Positions 8,629 to 17,311 of a DNA stretch of 64,000 bases are shown here, in pieces. A program made the translations under genes and the position numbers. The notes beneath the pieces were generated by a model. That model was not told the origin of the DNA. It did not search any database and saw only the letters and a program-made list of their open reading frames with translations. Numbering within the stretch: the first letter of the stretch is position 1; every line of letters starts with the position of its first letter. The DNA is taken from the NCBI RefSeq assembly GCF_016806065.1, contig NZ_CP032405.1, positions 3,004,001 through 3,068,000 on the forward strand. Direction: 5' to 3'. Source of the stretch: Rhizobium rosettiformans. GTDB lineage: Bacteria; Pseudomonadota; Alphaproteobacteria; Rhizobiales; Rhizobiaceae.

Positions 8629-10317
8629 CTAGCCGAGCCAAGCGGGCAGAACGCCGCGGTCTTCCCCGGCCACGGCCGCCTCCACACAGGCGGCGAGACT
8701 GCCGAAGCGCATGGTCCGCCCGGTAAGGCCTGGGCCGTAATGGGCATACTTGCCGGAATTGGTCATGATGACCTCGGCATCGACCGGAATGATCGGCTCG
8801 GTCACCATGCACCAGCAGGTGTCGTTGACGAGGGTGACGCCGAATGCGGTGAGCGCTTCGATGTCGCCTGCGGCTTCTGCCTTTGCCATCTCGGCGCGCC
8901 CGCAGGTGACGACGATCGGCACATTCGGAGCCCGCGTCTTGTTGCGACAGAGCGCCGCGAGGGCGGCGAGCTCGGTGGCCGAAAAATGCGGATTGCCGAG
9001 CGATACAAGCTGTACCGGGCCAGCCTCTGCGCCGTTCAGCTCACGCCAGGCCCGCTGCAGGTCGTCCTGGGTGAGTGCAATCGTCGGCAGATCCAGTGCG
9101 GCGAAGGCCGTTGGGTCGAGTGCCTCTGGCGTGACGCTAGCGACATGGAACATCGGCGCCGCCGAGGTGGTGGCAAATGCTGCACCGAAGGCCTTGAGGG
9201 CATCCGTGTCAGGACTGTGCGCGGATACCCCCTCGACCAGCGGAATCGCATCGGGTGAGATTGTCCCGATCAGATAACCGAGCAGTGGCCAGAAGCTGTC
9301 ATCCACGCCATCGAGCGGGGGTACGGTGACCCGAACCTGCGGTGCCCGTTTTTCCAGCAGGTGACAGCCCGCCTTGGGGGCCCGTCCCGTCAGCGCAATC
9401 GCGATGTCGAGATAGTCAGGATACTTCATCGTTCGTGCGCCAAGCACGCTGTTGGCATAGACGACCGCATTCGATTCCGCCCAGACGATCTGCTCGTCGC
9501 GCGCGGGCCGGTCATCGAGCAGATAGGGGGCGCAGGTGAAGGTGGCCTCAGCCCCCATCGCCACATAGGCATCCGCCACTGCCGCCGCCGGACGCCCAAG
9601 CGCTTCCGGAACACCCTGCGCCTGCCAACGCCGGTGATCGACCGAAATCGCATTCAGCGTCGTCGGCACCACGACGCGACCGCCGAGATCGCGCAGCTTT
9701 TCGGCAAAGGCGAGGCCGCCAGGACCGGTGTATATGCAGCCGTCGATGTGGGCGCGGGTGATGTCGATGAGTTCCGTCGCGCCCTCGAGCGCCGCCATCC
9801 GCAGTACGATCCGCATGGCAACGGCAGCCGCTTCGCCCCGCTCGCCAGCAAGAATGGCCTGGTCCCGATCCGTGAGCGTGATGTCCGAACCGATGCCTGC
9901 AACGGCATCGCTGATCCGGACGCGTTTCGCGGTCCGCAGCCCTGCAAACGCTTGCTTGCCCACAGCGATCACCGGAATCGACCGCCCGAAGACTTCCTCG
10001 GCGACGATGACGCCGAGGGTGATGATCGCTTCTGGATGTTCGAGCACGATCGCGGCAGGCCCTTGTCCATTGAGGATCAGTTCGAGGATCACGCCGCTGC
10101 CGGTGCAGGAACCACGGCTGGTCGGCAATGCGAGCACGCGGCCCGTCAGCCGTTCGCCGCTCAACGGGTGATGCCGGTCGATGATCTCGCCGGTCACGGC
10201 ATCCGCACCGCCCCAGAAGCTGAGCGCCGTATCGGTGAACAGCACCTCGCCTTCGACCGAGCCTGAAACCAGCACGCGGCCCGTGATGTCGACGGTGTCA
10301 GTGAGGTTGCTCAACAT
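8629..10317 (-). CDS. Aconitase X, single-chain type (possible cis-3-hydroxy-L-proline dehydratase)
   Basis: A 562-residue fusion of the two AcnX domains. Residues 1 to about 135 are the small swivelling domain, containing TSRGSCTGSG in place of the usual serine-rich loop. The remainder is the large catalytic domain, with ITRAHIDGCIYTGPGGLAFA and VVVPTTLNAISVDHRRW and later cysteines (VTCGRAEMAK, NDTCWCMV). Characterised bacterial fused AcnX proteins dehydrate cis-3-hydroxyproline, but no other hydroxyproline genes are nearby, so the substrate is open. The frame is open further upstream, but MLSNLTDTVDITGRVLVSG is the natural start, overlapping the DUF2891 stop by 7 bases. Confidence 0.85.
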   Translation of the reverse strand: MLSNLTDTVDITGRVLVSGSVEGEVLFTDTALSFWGGADAVTGEIIDRHHPLSGERLTGRVLALPTSRGSCTGSGVILELILNGQGPAAIVLEHPEAIITLGVIVAEEVFGRSIPVIAVGKQAFAGLRTAKRVRISDAVAGIGSDITLTDRDQAILAGERGEAAAVAMRIVLRMAALEGATELIDITRAHIDGCIYTGPGGLAFAEKLRDLGGRVVVPTTLNAISVDHRRWQAQGVPEALGRPAAAVADAYVAMGAEATFTCAPYLLDDRPARDEQIVWAESNAVVYANSVLGARTMKYPDYLDIAIALTGRAPKAGCHLLEKRAPQVRVTVPPLDGVDDSFWPLLGYLIGTISPDAIPLVEGVSAHSPDTDALKAFGAAFATTSAAPMFHVASVTPEALDPTAFAALDLPTIALTQDDLQRAWRELNGAEAGPVQLVSLGNPHFSATELAALAALCRNKTRAPNVPIVVTCGRAEMAKAEAAGDIEALTAFGVTLVNDTCWCMVTEPIIPVDAEVIMTNSGKYAHYGPGLTGRTMRFGSLAACVEAAVAGEDRGVLPAWLG

Positions 10318-11324
10318 TCCGTCTCCGTCAGCGCCAGGACCGCAAAACTCGCCAGCCAGTGTTCCCCCATATAGTCGCCAGCCACATGCGCGATCCCGGC
10401 TTCGAGGTGTCCATGTGCGGCCTCGATCATCACAGGCCGGCGCGGGTCCGTCTCCGGCAGGGTGCCCGCCAGAGAGCCCCAGCACCAGGCTCGGCTGAGG
10501 CTCAAGCCATCGAGATGGGCAATCTTGCCGTCCGAGCGATCGGAAACAGCGGTAGGCGCAAACAGCGTGCGCGGTTGGCCGGCTGAAATGTCAGGCAGGA
10601 AACCATCGAACCACCGGGCGAAGTCGGTTGCTGGCATCAGCCGGCGCAAACATTCCGCCTCGATCAGCGCTGGCGACAAGAAGTCGTCGCCCGAGGGCTC
10701 GCCCCAGGCGGGGCAGGCGGTGTCAGAGCCATACCAGCGCAGAGCCGTGGCCCGCAGCAGATCGAAGAGGCCGTCGTCTCCGACGGTCTCGGCATAGTCG
10801 GCGGCGAGCCTCAGCGCAAAGGCGGTGTTGAAATGCGTGCCCACCCGCACGGGATAGGTGGCAAGCGGCAGGAAGTCGCGGAAGCGCTGGACGATGCGCT
10901 CGGTCAGCGGCGACAGCGCCTGTGCCCAGGCAGTATCCTCGTGGCCGTGCAACTCGGCAGCCAACTTCAACAACCAGCCCCAGCCATAGGGTCGCTCATA
11001 GCCGCGCGCCATCGGTCGGTCGAAATAGGCGCATTCCCCGGCGACCTTGTCGGGCACCAGCATCGTTGAGAAGAGGTCGTGAATCGCCGGCGCCTCCGGC
11101 ATCTCGGGATAGAGGCGCAAAAGCCGCGCCAGCATCCAGTAGCCATGCACGCAGGAATGCCAGTCATAGCTGCCGTAGAAGACCGGATGAAGCTCGGATG
11201 GCGTTTTGGCATCCTCCGGCCCGTCTAGCCCATGCAGAATATGATTGGGATATTCACGGGTGACATGACCAAGCGCGATCGCAGCACAGCGAGAGGCAAA
11301 CTCGGATGTCAGCCGCGTGGTCAT
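10311..11324 (-). CDS. DUF2891 family protein
   Basis: A 337-residue soluble protein of the DUF2891 family. It shows the family's His/Trp-rich alpha-helical repeats, for example YGSYDWHSCVHGYWMLARLL, RPYGWGWLLKLAAELHGHED and the C-terminal GDYMGEHWLASFAVLAL. The helical toroid look suggests a six-hairpin glycosidase-like fold, but no activity is known. It overlaps its neighbours on both sides (7 bases with acnX, 4 with the Rsm22-like gene), implying coupled translation within one operon. Confidence 0.85.
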   Translation of the reverse strand: MTTRLTSEFASRCAAIALGHVTREYPNHILHGLDGPEDAKTPSELHPVFYGSYDWHSCVHGYWMLARLLRLYPEMPEAPAIHDLFSTMLVPDKVAGECAYFDRPMARGYERPYGWGWLLKLAAELHGHEDTAWAQALSPLTERIVQRFRDFLPLATYPVRVGTHFNTAFALRLAADYAETVGDDGLFDLLRATALRWYGSDTACPAWGEPSGDDFLSPALIEAECLRRLMPATDFARWFDGFLPDISAGQPRTLFAPTAVSDRSDGKIAHLDGLSLSRAWCWGSLAGTLPETDPRRPVMIEAAHGHLEAGIAHVAGDYMGEHWLASFAVLALTETEC

Positions 11325-12298
11325 CCCTTATCTCCCAAGTCCAGCCGATCGCCCCAGTCGGCCCGGCGGATCTCCTTGAAGGCGTCGCCATCGCGCTTGC
11401 TGAGCGTCAGCTCGGCAGCCGTGCCATCTGTGCGACAGAGCTTGACCCGCCCGACACCACCATTGACGCGCGGCGGAGACAGCACCCGGTCGCCGCTGAT
11501 CGTGACAGGCTCGCGAGAGGCGGCGATGAAAATGTATTTCTCGTCTTCCCACGGCACCTCGGCCCCCTTGGCCAGACGATGCACCCGCGAACGCGCCACA
11601 CGGCGGGAGAAGTGGCACCAGTCGGGTGCCACGATCGGACAGTCGTCCGAATGCATGCAGGGCGCCACGAGATGGGCACCGAGGGATCGCAGCCTGTCAC
11701 GAACGGCCAGAATGCGCTGCCAGCCGGCCGGCGTGCCCGGCTCGATGACGACGAGCATGCCGTTGGTCAGACCCCAGAGTTTTTCCGTGACGGTTCCAAT
11801 GGTTGCCGGCGGCAACTCGTCCAGAACATAGGCGAGTGTCACGAGGTCTGCTGGCCCAAGCGTCGGAATCTTGGCCGTCACATCGCCGGCCTGCCAGTGG
11901 CTCTTGACGCTGCCGGAGGCGGCGAGTTTCTCGCCGACATTGCGGATCGCGCCGCTCGCTTCCACCATCTCTGCAGAATCGAGGCTGCTCCAGGTATCGG
12001 CGGCGGCCCAGAGTGCTGTGCCGGGGCCGCCGCCAAGATCGATCAGGGTTTCCGGCTGAAAGTCCGGTGCCGCATCCTCGACCATGGCAAGCGCTGCGCG
12101 AACGGCGGCAAAGGTGGCGGGCAGGCGGGTCGCGAGATAGGCCTTGGCGGCCAGCGCATCATCAATGTGAAACCGCCCGTCACGCACTTCGCGCCGATAG
12201 CGATCCGAGAGAATGGCGCTCGCCTTGGCGAGCCGTTCCAGCGGTTCGCCCTGGAGCATCTGGTCGACGGCGGAGCGGAGAGGGGCTGGAAGTTCCAT
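11321..12298 (-). CDS. Rsm22-like small-ribosomal-subunit methyltransferase family protein
   Basis: A 325-residue SAM-dependent methyltransferase-fold protein of the Rsm22/METTL17 family, which is linked to small-subunit rRNA or ribosome assembly in mitochondria. The SAM loop is TLIDLGGGPGTALWAA near residue 90, followed by VTLAYVLDELP. A cysteine/histidine cluster, CMHSDDCPIVAPDWCHF (about residues 205-222), matches the metal or Fe-S ligand region of the family. Its stop overlaps the DUF2891 start as ATGA. Function in bacteria is undetermined. Confidence 0.82.
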   Translation of the reverse strand: MELPAPLRSAVDQMLQGEPLERLAKASAILSDRYRREVRDGRFHIDDALAAKAYLATRLPATFAAVRAALAMVEDAAPDFQPETLIDLGGGPGTALWAAADTWSSLDSAEMVEASGAIRNVGEKLAASGSVKSHWQAGDVTAKIPTLGPADLVTLAYVLDELPPATIGTVTEKLWGLTNGMLVVIEPGTPAGWQRILAVRDRLRSLGAHLVAPCMHSDDCPIVAPDWCHFSRRVARSRVHRLAKGAEVPWEDEKYIFIAASREPVTISGDRVLSPPRVNGGVGRVKLCRTDGTAAELTLSKRDGDAFKEIRRADWGDRLDLGDKG

Positions 12299-12307
12299 GG
12301 GGTGCCC

Positions 12308-12805
12308 TCAGCCGCACCGCGCCGCCCATTCGGGGCGGAGGATGGACATCAGGAGGAAATCTGAGCGGCTGCCATCCGGCAGAAGCGCTGCCTCGCGGAG
12401 CACGCCTTCCTGGATGAAGCCGACTTTGCGATAGACGGTCTGCGCTCTCAAATTGCCGCTCACCACGTCGAGCCAGAGGCGATGGGCATTGGTTTCGAGA
12501 AAGGCGAAGTCGACGGCGCCGGCAAGCAGCGGCGTGCCCAAGCCCTTTTCCTGGCTCGACACCGCGATGCGCTTGACACAGGCATTGCCGTCGCGCCGGT
12601 TGAGATCCATCAGTATGACGAAGCCGAGCGCAGAACCCTCGGCATTCTCGCCGATCAGATAGGCAAATGCCGGGTCGGCCAGATGCGCCCTGTGTTCGTC
12701 CAGACTGTAGCGCCCGATGAACTGGTCATAGCCCGGCTTGCGCTCGGTCTCCATGATGAACGGGATATCGGCCTCGGTCGCACGGCGCAGCCTAAGCGCC
12801 GTCAC
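12308..12805 (-). CDS. GNAT family N-acetyltransferase (RimJ/RimL-like)
   Basis: A 165-residue acetyltransferase. It begins MTALRLRRATEADIPFI, has the acetyl-CoA loop region VKRIAVSSQEKGLGTPLL (glycines partly altered from the usual RGxGIG form) and the C-terminal motif ARTVYRKVGFIQEG-like run (here AQTVYRKVGFIQEGVLREA) typical of RimJ/RimL-type enzymes. The substrate cannot be inferred. It sits 9 bases upstream of the Rsm22-like gene and 3 bases downstream of rnd, so it is probably in the same transcript. Confidence 0.85.
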   Translation of the reverse strand: MTALRLRRATEADIPFIMETERKPGYDQFIGRYSLDEHRAHLADPAFAYLIGENAEGSALGFVILMDLNRRDGNACVKRIAVSSQEKGLGTPLLAGAVDFAFLETNAHRLWLDVVSGNLRAQTVYRKVGFIQEGVLREAALLPDGSRSDFLLMSILRPEWAARCG

Positions 12806-12808
12806 GGA

Positions 12809-13954
12809 TCAGAACTCCACCGCTTCGACGCGCTTGTCGACGAAGCGCAGGCCAACGCCGCCGGAGATGAGCTTGAGCGCGAGATCGCCGAACAGCTCCT
12901 TGCGCCAGCCCTGAAGGGCTGCCACTTCGGCCTTTTCGCCTTCGGCCGCGATCTTTTCCAGATCGTCGCTGTTGGCGATGACCTTGGAGGCAACCCCATG
13001 CTTTTCCGAGGTGAGGCGCAGCAGAACTTTCAAGAGCTCGACAGCCGACTGTGTGCCTTCGGGTGCATGGGCGTGGCGCTGCAGATGCGGCATTTCAGAC
13101 TTGGGAAGTGCAAGGGCCGTATTCACCTGCTCGATGATGGCGGCACCTGAAGACGAGCGTTCCCAGCCTTTCGGAATGGTGCGCAGGCGTCCGAGCGCCT
13201 CCACGTCCTTCGGCTGCTGCTGGGCGATCTCGTAAATGGCGTCATCTTTCAGCACACGCGAACGGGGCACGTTGCGCGAGCGGGCTTCCCGTTCACGCCA
13301 GGCAGCAACATATTGCATGACGGCAAGTTCCGTTGGCTTGCGCAGCCGCATCTTCAGCCGCTGCCAGGCCTGTTCCGGCGGCAGGTCATAGGTCTCGCGG
13401 GATTCGAGGATCGCCATTTCCTCGGTCAGCCATTCAGCCCTGCCTTCCGCTTCCAGCTGACCTTTCAGCTTCAGATAGACGTCGCGCAGATGGGTGACAT
13501 CGGCCAGCGCATAATCGAGCTGCTTTTCCGACAGCGGGCGGCGGCTCCAGTCGGTGAAGCGCGAGGTCTTGTCGATATGGACGTTCTTCACCTTCTGCAC
13601 GAGCTGGTCGTAGGAGACAGAATCGCCGAAGCCGCAGACCATGGCCGCGACCTGCGTATCGAAGATCGGATCCGGCAGAAGATCGCCGAGATGGAAGATG
13701 ATTTCGATGTCCTGGCGGGCCGCATGGAAGACCTTCACGACGGCAGAATTGGCCATAAGCTCGAAGAAGGGCTTGAGGTCGAGCCCTTTGGCCATGGGAT
13801 CGACAATGTATTCATGCTCCGGGCTCGCCATCTGGATCAGGCAGAGTTCCGGCCAGAAGGTCGTTTCGCGGAGAAATTCCGTGTCGATCGTGATGAAATC
13901 GGATTGGGCGAGGAGGCGGCAAGCCTCTTCGAGCGCAGCAGTGGTATCGATCAT
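12809..13954 (-). CDS. rnd: Ribonuclease D
   Basis: A 3'-5' exoribonuclease that trims tRNA precursors. The 381-residue protein has the DEDD exonuclease motifs in order: FITIDTEFLRETTFWPELCL (Exo I), KVFHAARQDIEII (Exo II) and QLDYALADVTHL (Exo III). A C-terminal HRDC region follows at about residues 205-290 (RSRVLKDDAIYEIAQQQP). It is the first gene of a five-gene minus-strand run that continues through GNAT, Rsm22-like, DUF2891 and acnX. Confidence 0.95.
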   Translation of the reverse strand: MIDTTAALEEACRLLAQSDFITIDTEFLRETTFWPELCLIQMASPEHEYIVDPMAKGLDLKPFFELMANSAVVKVFHAARQDIEIIFHLGDLLPDPIFDTQVAAMVCGFGDSVSYDQLVQKVKNVHIDKTSRFTDWSRRPLSEKQLDYALADVTHLRDVYLKLKGQLEAEGRAEWLTEEMAILESRETYDLPPEQAWQRLKMRLRKPTELAVMQYVAAWREREARSRNVPRSRVLKDDAIYEIAQQQPKDVEALGRLRTIPKGWERSSSGAAIIEQVNTALALPKSEMPHLQRHAHAPEGTQSAVELLKVLLRLTSEKHGVASKVIANSDDLEKIAAEGEKAEVAALQGWRKELFGDLALKLISGGVGLRFVDKRVEAVEF

Positions 13955-14070
13955 TTCGGCTCGGTCATGGAAACTACAGGATCAACCTTAGTTTCCCTTC
14001 TGGCCTTCCTTGTCAATATGAACGACTTGGAAAGCAGCCGGCAGCGGGCAATCCCGGGCGGATGTCCCCC

Positions 14071-14958
14071 TTATTCGTCGGGTTTGGCGCCCTTCAGCGC
14101 CGCGATGTTCTGCCTATGGACGGCCTCATACGGCGCGAAGTAGGTGAGCGTACCGGCGGCGAGTTCGGGCGCGACGAAGTCCTTCAGGCTCTGGTTTTCG
14201 AGATCGGGTTCACCCAGCTGGGAGAGAAGCCGCGCGAGGTAGTCGCGCGTCGCTGTCACCAGCGACGGCGGATAACCGCCGGACGCGATTATCTGCTCGT
14301 CGCCGTGATTGGGCAGAATGCGGGAGAACTCGAGATCGGCCAGCCCGTCGAGTTCGGCGATGTGGAAGGCGGTGTTACCGGGCTCCGAGATATAGGTGGC
14401 GGTGTCTTCCAGCGTGTCACCGGCCAGCAGCACGCCGAGATGCGGCAAGAGAAGAACGGTGCCGTCGGCGCTGTGAATGTTGAATTGCATCAGCTTTACG
14501 GTGATGTCGCCGACCTGAAGCGCCGTCTCGCCCTCGAAGGTCTCCGTCGGCATGACCACGGGGTTGATCGGCGGATCCTTCTCCGCAAGCACCTTGCGCT
14601 TCTCGATCAGCGTGTCGCGCGTCAGCTTGTTCGAGATGATCGGGCAGTCGATGAAGCCCGCATTGCCGGCGACATGATCGGTATGCCAGTGGCTGAGCAC
14701 AACCCGTAAGCTGGTGACGCCGAGGCTGGAAAGATGGGTGCGGATCGCGCGCGCATGCTCGAAGGAGATATGCGTGTCATAGACCAGCGCCTCTTTCCCC
14801 GAAACGATCGCGTAACTCGCAACGCCGAGACTGTAGGCGCCGTCGTCGAGCCAGTTCGGCTTGTCGGAATGTAAACGTTTGCCGAGGATTCGCCCGTCAT
14901 AATAGGCGAAGAGCCCCGGATAGGGCTCGTGGATACGCATCGTCTCGGCAAGGCTCAT
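14071..14958 (-). CDS. Metallo-beta-lactamase-fold hydrolase
   Basis: A 295-residue protein with the MBL metal motif LSHWHTDHVAGNAGFI (HxHxDH) near residue 95, further ligands in LLAGDTLEDT and the histidine of LPNHGDEQIIASGG. There is no signal peptide, so it should act in the cytoplasm. MBL-fold proteins have many substrates, and the sequence does not separate glyoxalase II-like, quorum-quenching-like and other esterases. It begins just after the stop of the multicopper oxidase gene, with its ribosome-binding site inside that gene, so the two are co-transcribed. Confidence 0.87.
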   Translation of the reverse strand: MSLAETMRIHEPYPGLFAYYDGRILGKRLHSDKPNWLDDGAYSLGVASYAIVSGKEALVYDTHISFEHARAIRTHLSSLGVTSLRVVLSHWHTDHVAGNAGFIDCPIISNKLTRDTLIEKRKVLAEKDPPINPVVMPTETFEGETALQVGDITVKLMQFNIHSADGTVLLLPHLGVLLAGDTLEDTATYISEPGNTAFHIAELDGLADLEFSRILPNHGDEQIIASGGYPPSLVTATRDYLARLLSQLGEPDLENQSLKDFVAPELAAGTLTYFAPYEAVHRQNIAALKGAKPDE

Positions 14959-14959
14959 G

Positions 14960-16369
14960 TCATGTCACTCGGAAATAGCCGGTCATGCCGGTCTTCTGGT
15001 GTTCGATGATGTGGCAGTGGAAGACCCAATCACCCGGATTGTCGGCCACCAGTGCAAGCTGGACCTTTTCATCCGGCAGCACAAGGTAGGTATCCGAGAC
15101 GAGCGGCTGGACTTCTCGCTTGTTCGAAGAGATCGCTTTGAAGTTCATGCCGTGGAGATGGATCGGATGGGCATGCGGCGTGACGTTCTCGACATTAAGC
15201 AGATAGGTGCGACCGAGTTTCAGCTCCGCGATTGGCGCGGTTGGATCTGGCGTATCGCCGGGATAGGGCACCTTGTTGATCGCCCAGAAGGAATAGCCGA
15301 GCGTCCCGCAGATCGAATCGCGCGCCGCAGTCTCAGCGGTGGCGCTGAGCAGTAGCGGGATTTCCGTCGCGTTGGAAAGATCGGCCTCGACGCCCGCATT
15401 TTCCGCAAGCGACCCTAGATCGCCGAGATTGCGCTTGAGCGATGCGCCGACGGCCCTGAACCGCGCGACCACCTTCGGCGTCGACGGCCTGATATCCTCG
15501 AGCACCATCTCCACGCCTTCGCTGTCAGCGACGCGGACGGCAAGGTCCAGCCGCTGCCCGGGCGAGACGACGGCCATGTCGAGCGGTATGCGTTCCAACA
15601 GCGGATGTCCGTCGATCGCGATGATCTGCGCCTCGGCGCCAGCGAGCTTGAGATTGTAGATCCGGGTGACATCCGCCGCGAGGATGCGGACACGCACGAG
15701 GCCGCCGGCCGGAACGTCATAATGCGGCTCGGGTCGCCAGTTGGCGGTTCTGAGCGTGCCGAAGGTGCCGGTCTTCGCCGCCTCGCGCGGCTTGAACTGC
15801 TCGATGAACTGGCTGTCGCCGCCCAGTCGGAAATCCCTGAGGTTGAGCACCACTTCGCCATCGAAGACCGGATCGCGCTCGTCTTCCACCACCAGCACGC
15901 CAGCAAGCCCGCGACCCATCTGCGTCAGCGTGTTGCAATGCGGGTGATACCAGAAGGTGCCGGCATCCGGCGGCGAAAAGGCGTAATCGAAGCGGTCGCC
16001 GGTATAGACGTGAGGCTGGGTGACGAAGGGCACGCCGTCCTGGTCGTTCGGCAGGCGGATGCCGTGCCAGTGGATAGTCGTCGGCTCGTCGAGCCGGTTG
16101 ATCAGCCGCGCCTTGAAGGCTTCGCCGCGTCTGGCGCGCAGGATGGGTGGCGAGGGATCTGTCGATGTCTGTCCAGAGAGCGCATAACGCATCACCCCAC
16201 GCGTCGCCTGCTTGCCGTCGAGCAGCACATCGCCCGTCAGCGCCTCGATCTCGACGGGGTCGGTGGCGGCCAACGCCTGGCTAAGACGCGGCATCACTGC
16301 AAGACCCGCGCCGTAGGCGCTGAGCACGGCGGCGGATTTAAGAAGGGTGCGGCGGGAAACAAAGGTCAC
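14960..16369 (-). CDS. Tat-exported multicopper oxidase (laccase/CueO-like)
   Basis: Oxidises a substrate with reduction of O2 to water outside the cytoplasm. The 469-residue protein begins with a twin-arginine signal (SRRTLLKSAAVL). All four copper motifs are present: HWHGIRLPNDQDGVP, WYHPHCNTL, HPIHLHGMNF and FHCHIIEHQKTGM, whose final methionine is the likely type-1 axial ligand. No methionine-rich CueO loop is seen, so copper tolerance is not implied by sequence alone. A cytoplasmic MBL hydrolase follows at once, an unusual partner. Confidence 0.93.
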   Translation of the reverse strand: MTFVSRRTLLKSAAVLSAYGAGLAVMPRLSQALAATDPVEIEALTGDVLLDGKQATRGVMRYALSGQTSTDPSPPILRARRGEAFKARLINRLDEPTTIHWHGIRLPNDQDGVPFVTQPHVYTGDRFDYAFSPPDAGTFWYHPHCNTLTQMGRGLAGVLVVEDERDPVFDGEVVLNLRDFRLGGDSQFIEQFKPREAAKTGTFGTLRTANWRPEPHYDVPAGGLVRVRILAADVTRIYNLKLAGAEAQIIAIDGHPLLERIPLDMAVVSPGQRLDLAVRVADSEGVEMVLEDIRPSTPKVVARFRAVGASLKRNLGDLGSLAENAGVEADLSNATEIPLLLSATAETAARDSICGTLGYSFWAINKVPYPGDTPDPTAPIAELKLGRTYLLNVENVTPHAHPIHLHGMNFKAISSNKREVQPLVSDTYLVLPDEKVQLALVADNPGDWVFHCHIIEHQKTGMTGYFRVT

Positions 16370-16696
16370 GGTCGAAACTCTCGCTGGTCGCCCTGTTTTT
16401 AAAGTTGAACGCCGAAATCAGCAATAGACGGGCAATTCGGTTTCGTGCCCAGCTCATGCGCCCGGGGGAAGTGGCTTCACGGGTACGCGGAGGGCGGAGG
16501 ACATCCTTCGCGGGCAATGGTGATGTAGGCACAGGGCGGCGTTTATTCCGATGACGGCTACTGCCCAGTGTGGGACACCCGTGAAGCTGGCACTAGCACA
16601 AGCCGCAACAGGTGCCGAGGCCATGGAACATCGCTATCTTTTCCTATACCTTTTGTTGTCTGGGCAGGGCATCAGCATCCAAAGGGTGTAGGCGAC
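16370..16696. other. Intergenic stretch between divergent genes, no gene seen
   Basis: These 327 bases separate the divergent multicopper oxidase and Nudix genes. The Nudix reading frame is open to 16568, but no plausible start or ribosome-binding site supports the extension. I see no tRNA, hairpin with T-run or convincing promoter. It presumably holds promoters for both flanking genes. Confidence 0.5.
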
Positions 16697-17182
16697 ATGA
16701 GCTTTTCTGAGAGCTATTTGGGGAGACTGCGAGCAAAGGTTGGATCAACATGTATCTTGGTTCCAGGTGCGCGTGTGGTGGTGAAGCGGAGTGACGGATG
16801 CGTCCTGATGCAGCATCGGAGCGACTTCGATGTCTGGGGTATTCCTGGCGGCAACGCTGAGGAGGGAGAGGATCTGGAATCGATCGCCATACGCGAGACA
16901 ATGGAGGAGACGGGCGTCCGCATCTGGAACCTGCGGCCCTTTGGCTTTGGCAGCAATCCCAAGTTCGAAACGGTGAGCTTTCCGAACGGCGATATCTGCC
17001 AGTTCTTCGTCATGATGTTTTACACCACAGACTATGATGGTGTCCCAGTTGTAACTGATGACGAATCCAAGGCGGTTGATTGGATCCATCCGAGCGCTCT
17101 GCCTGAGATGCTTCCGAATATGCGACGGAGCATTGAGGCGTTTCAAGAATTCGAACGGACGGGTGTCTTTCAGTTAATCTGA
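16697..17182 (+). CDS. Nudix hydrolase
   Basis: A 161-residue Nudix pyrophosphohydrolase. The Nudix box is at about residues 55-77, read as GNAEEGE, then seven residues, then RETMEETGV. It matches GX5EX7REUXEEXGU except for threonine at the usual hydrophobic U position. The preceding segment DVWGIPGG is standard. The substrate (NDP-sugar, oxidised nucleotide or other) cannot be told. I choose ATG 16697 (MSFSESYLGRL), the first start giving a compact N-terminus. Codons here are less GC-rich than the neighbours, which may hint at acquisition. Confidence 0.87.
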   Translation: MSFSESYLGRLRAKVGSTCILVPGARVVVKRSDGCVLMQHRSDFDVWGIPGGNAEEGEDLESIAIRETMEETGVRIWNLRPFGFGSNPKFETVSFPNGDICQFFVMMFYTTDYDGVPVVTDDESKAVDWIHPSALPEMLPNMRRSIEAFQEFERTGVFQLI

Positions 17183-17311
17183 TGGACCGTCGCAGTTGGA
17201 TGCTAATCCGCCCCCGTTTCGACTTGGCGGTTTGAAAAACGGTTGCCGCAGTCACGTCGATCAGCAATAGCCCGCGTCAGCCATGCTGTCGCAGGCCTGA
17301 CGATCATCAGC

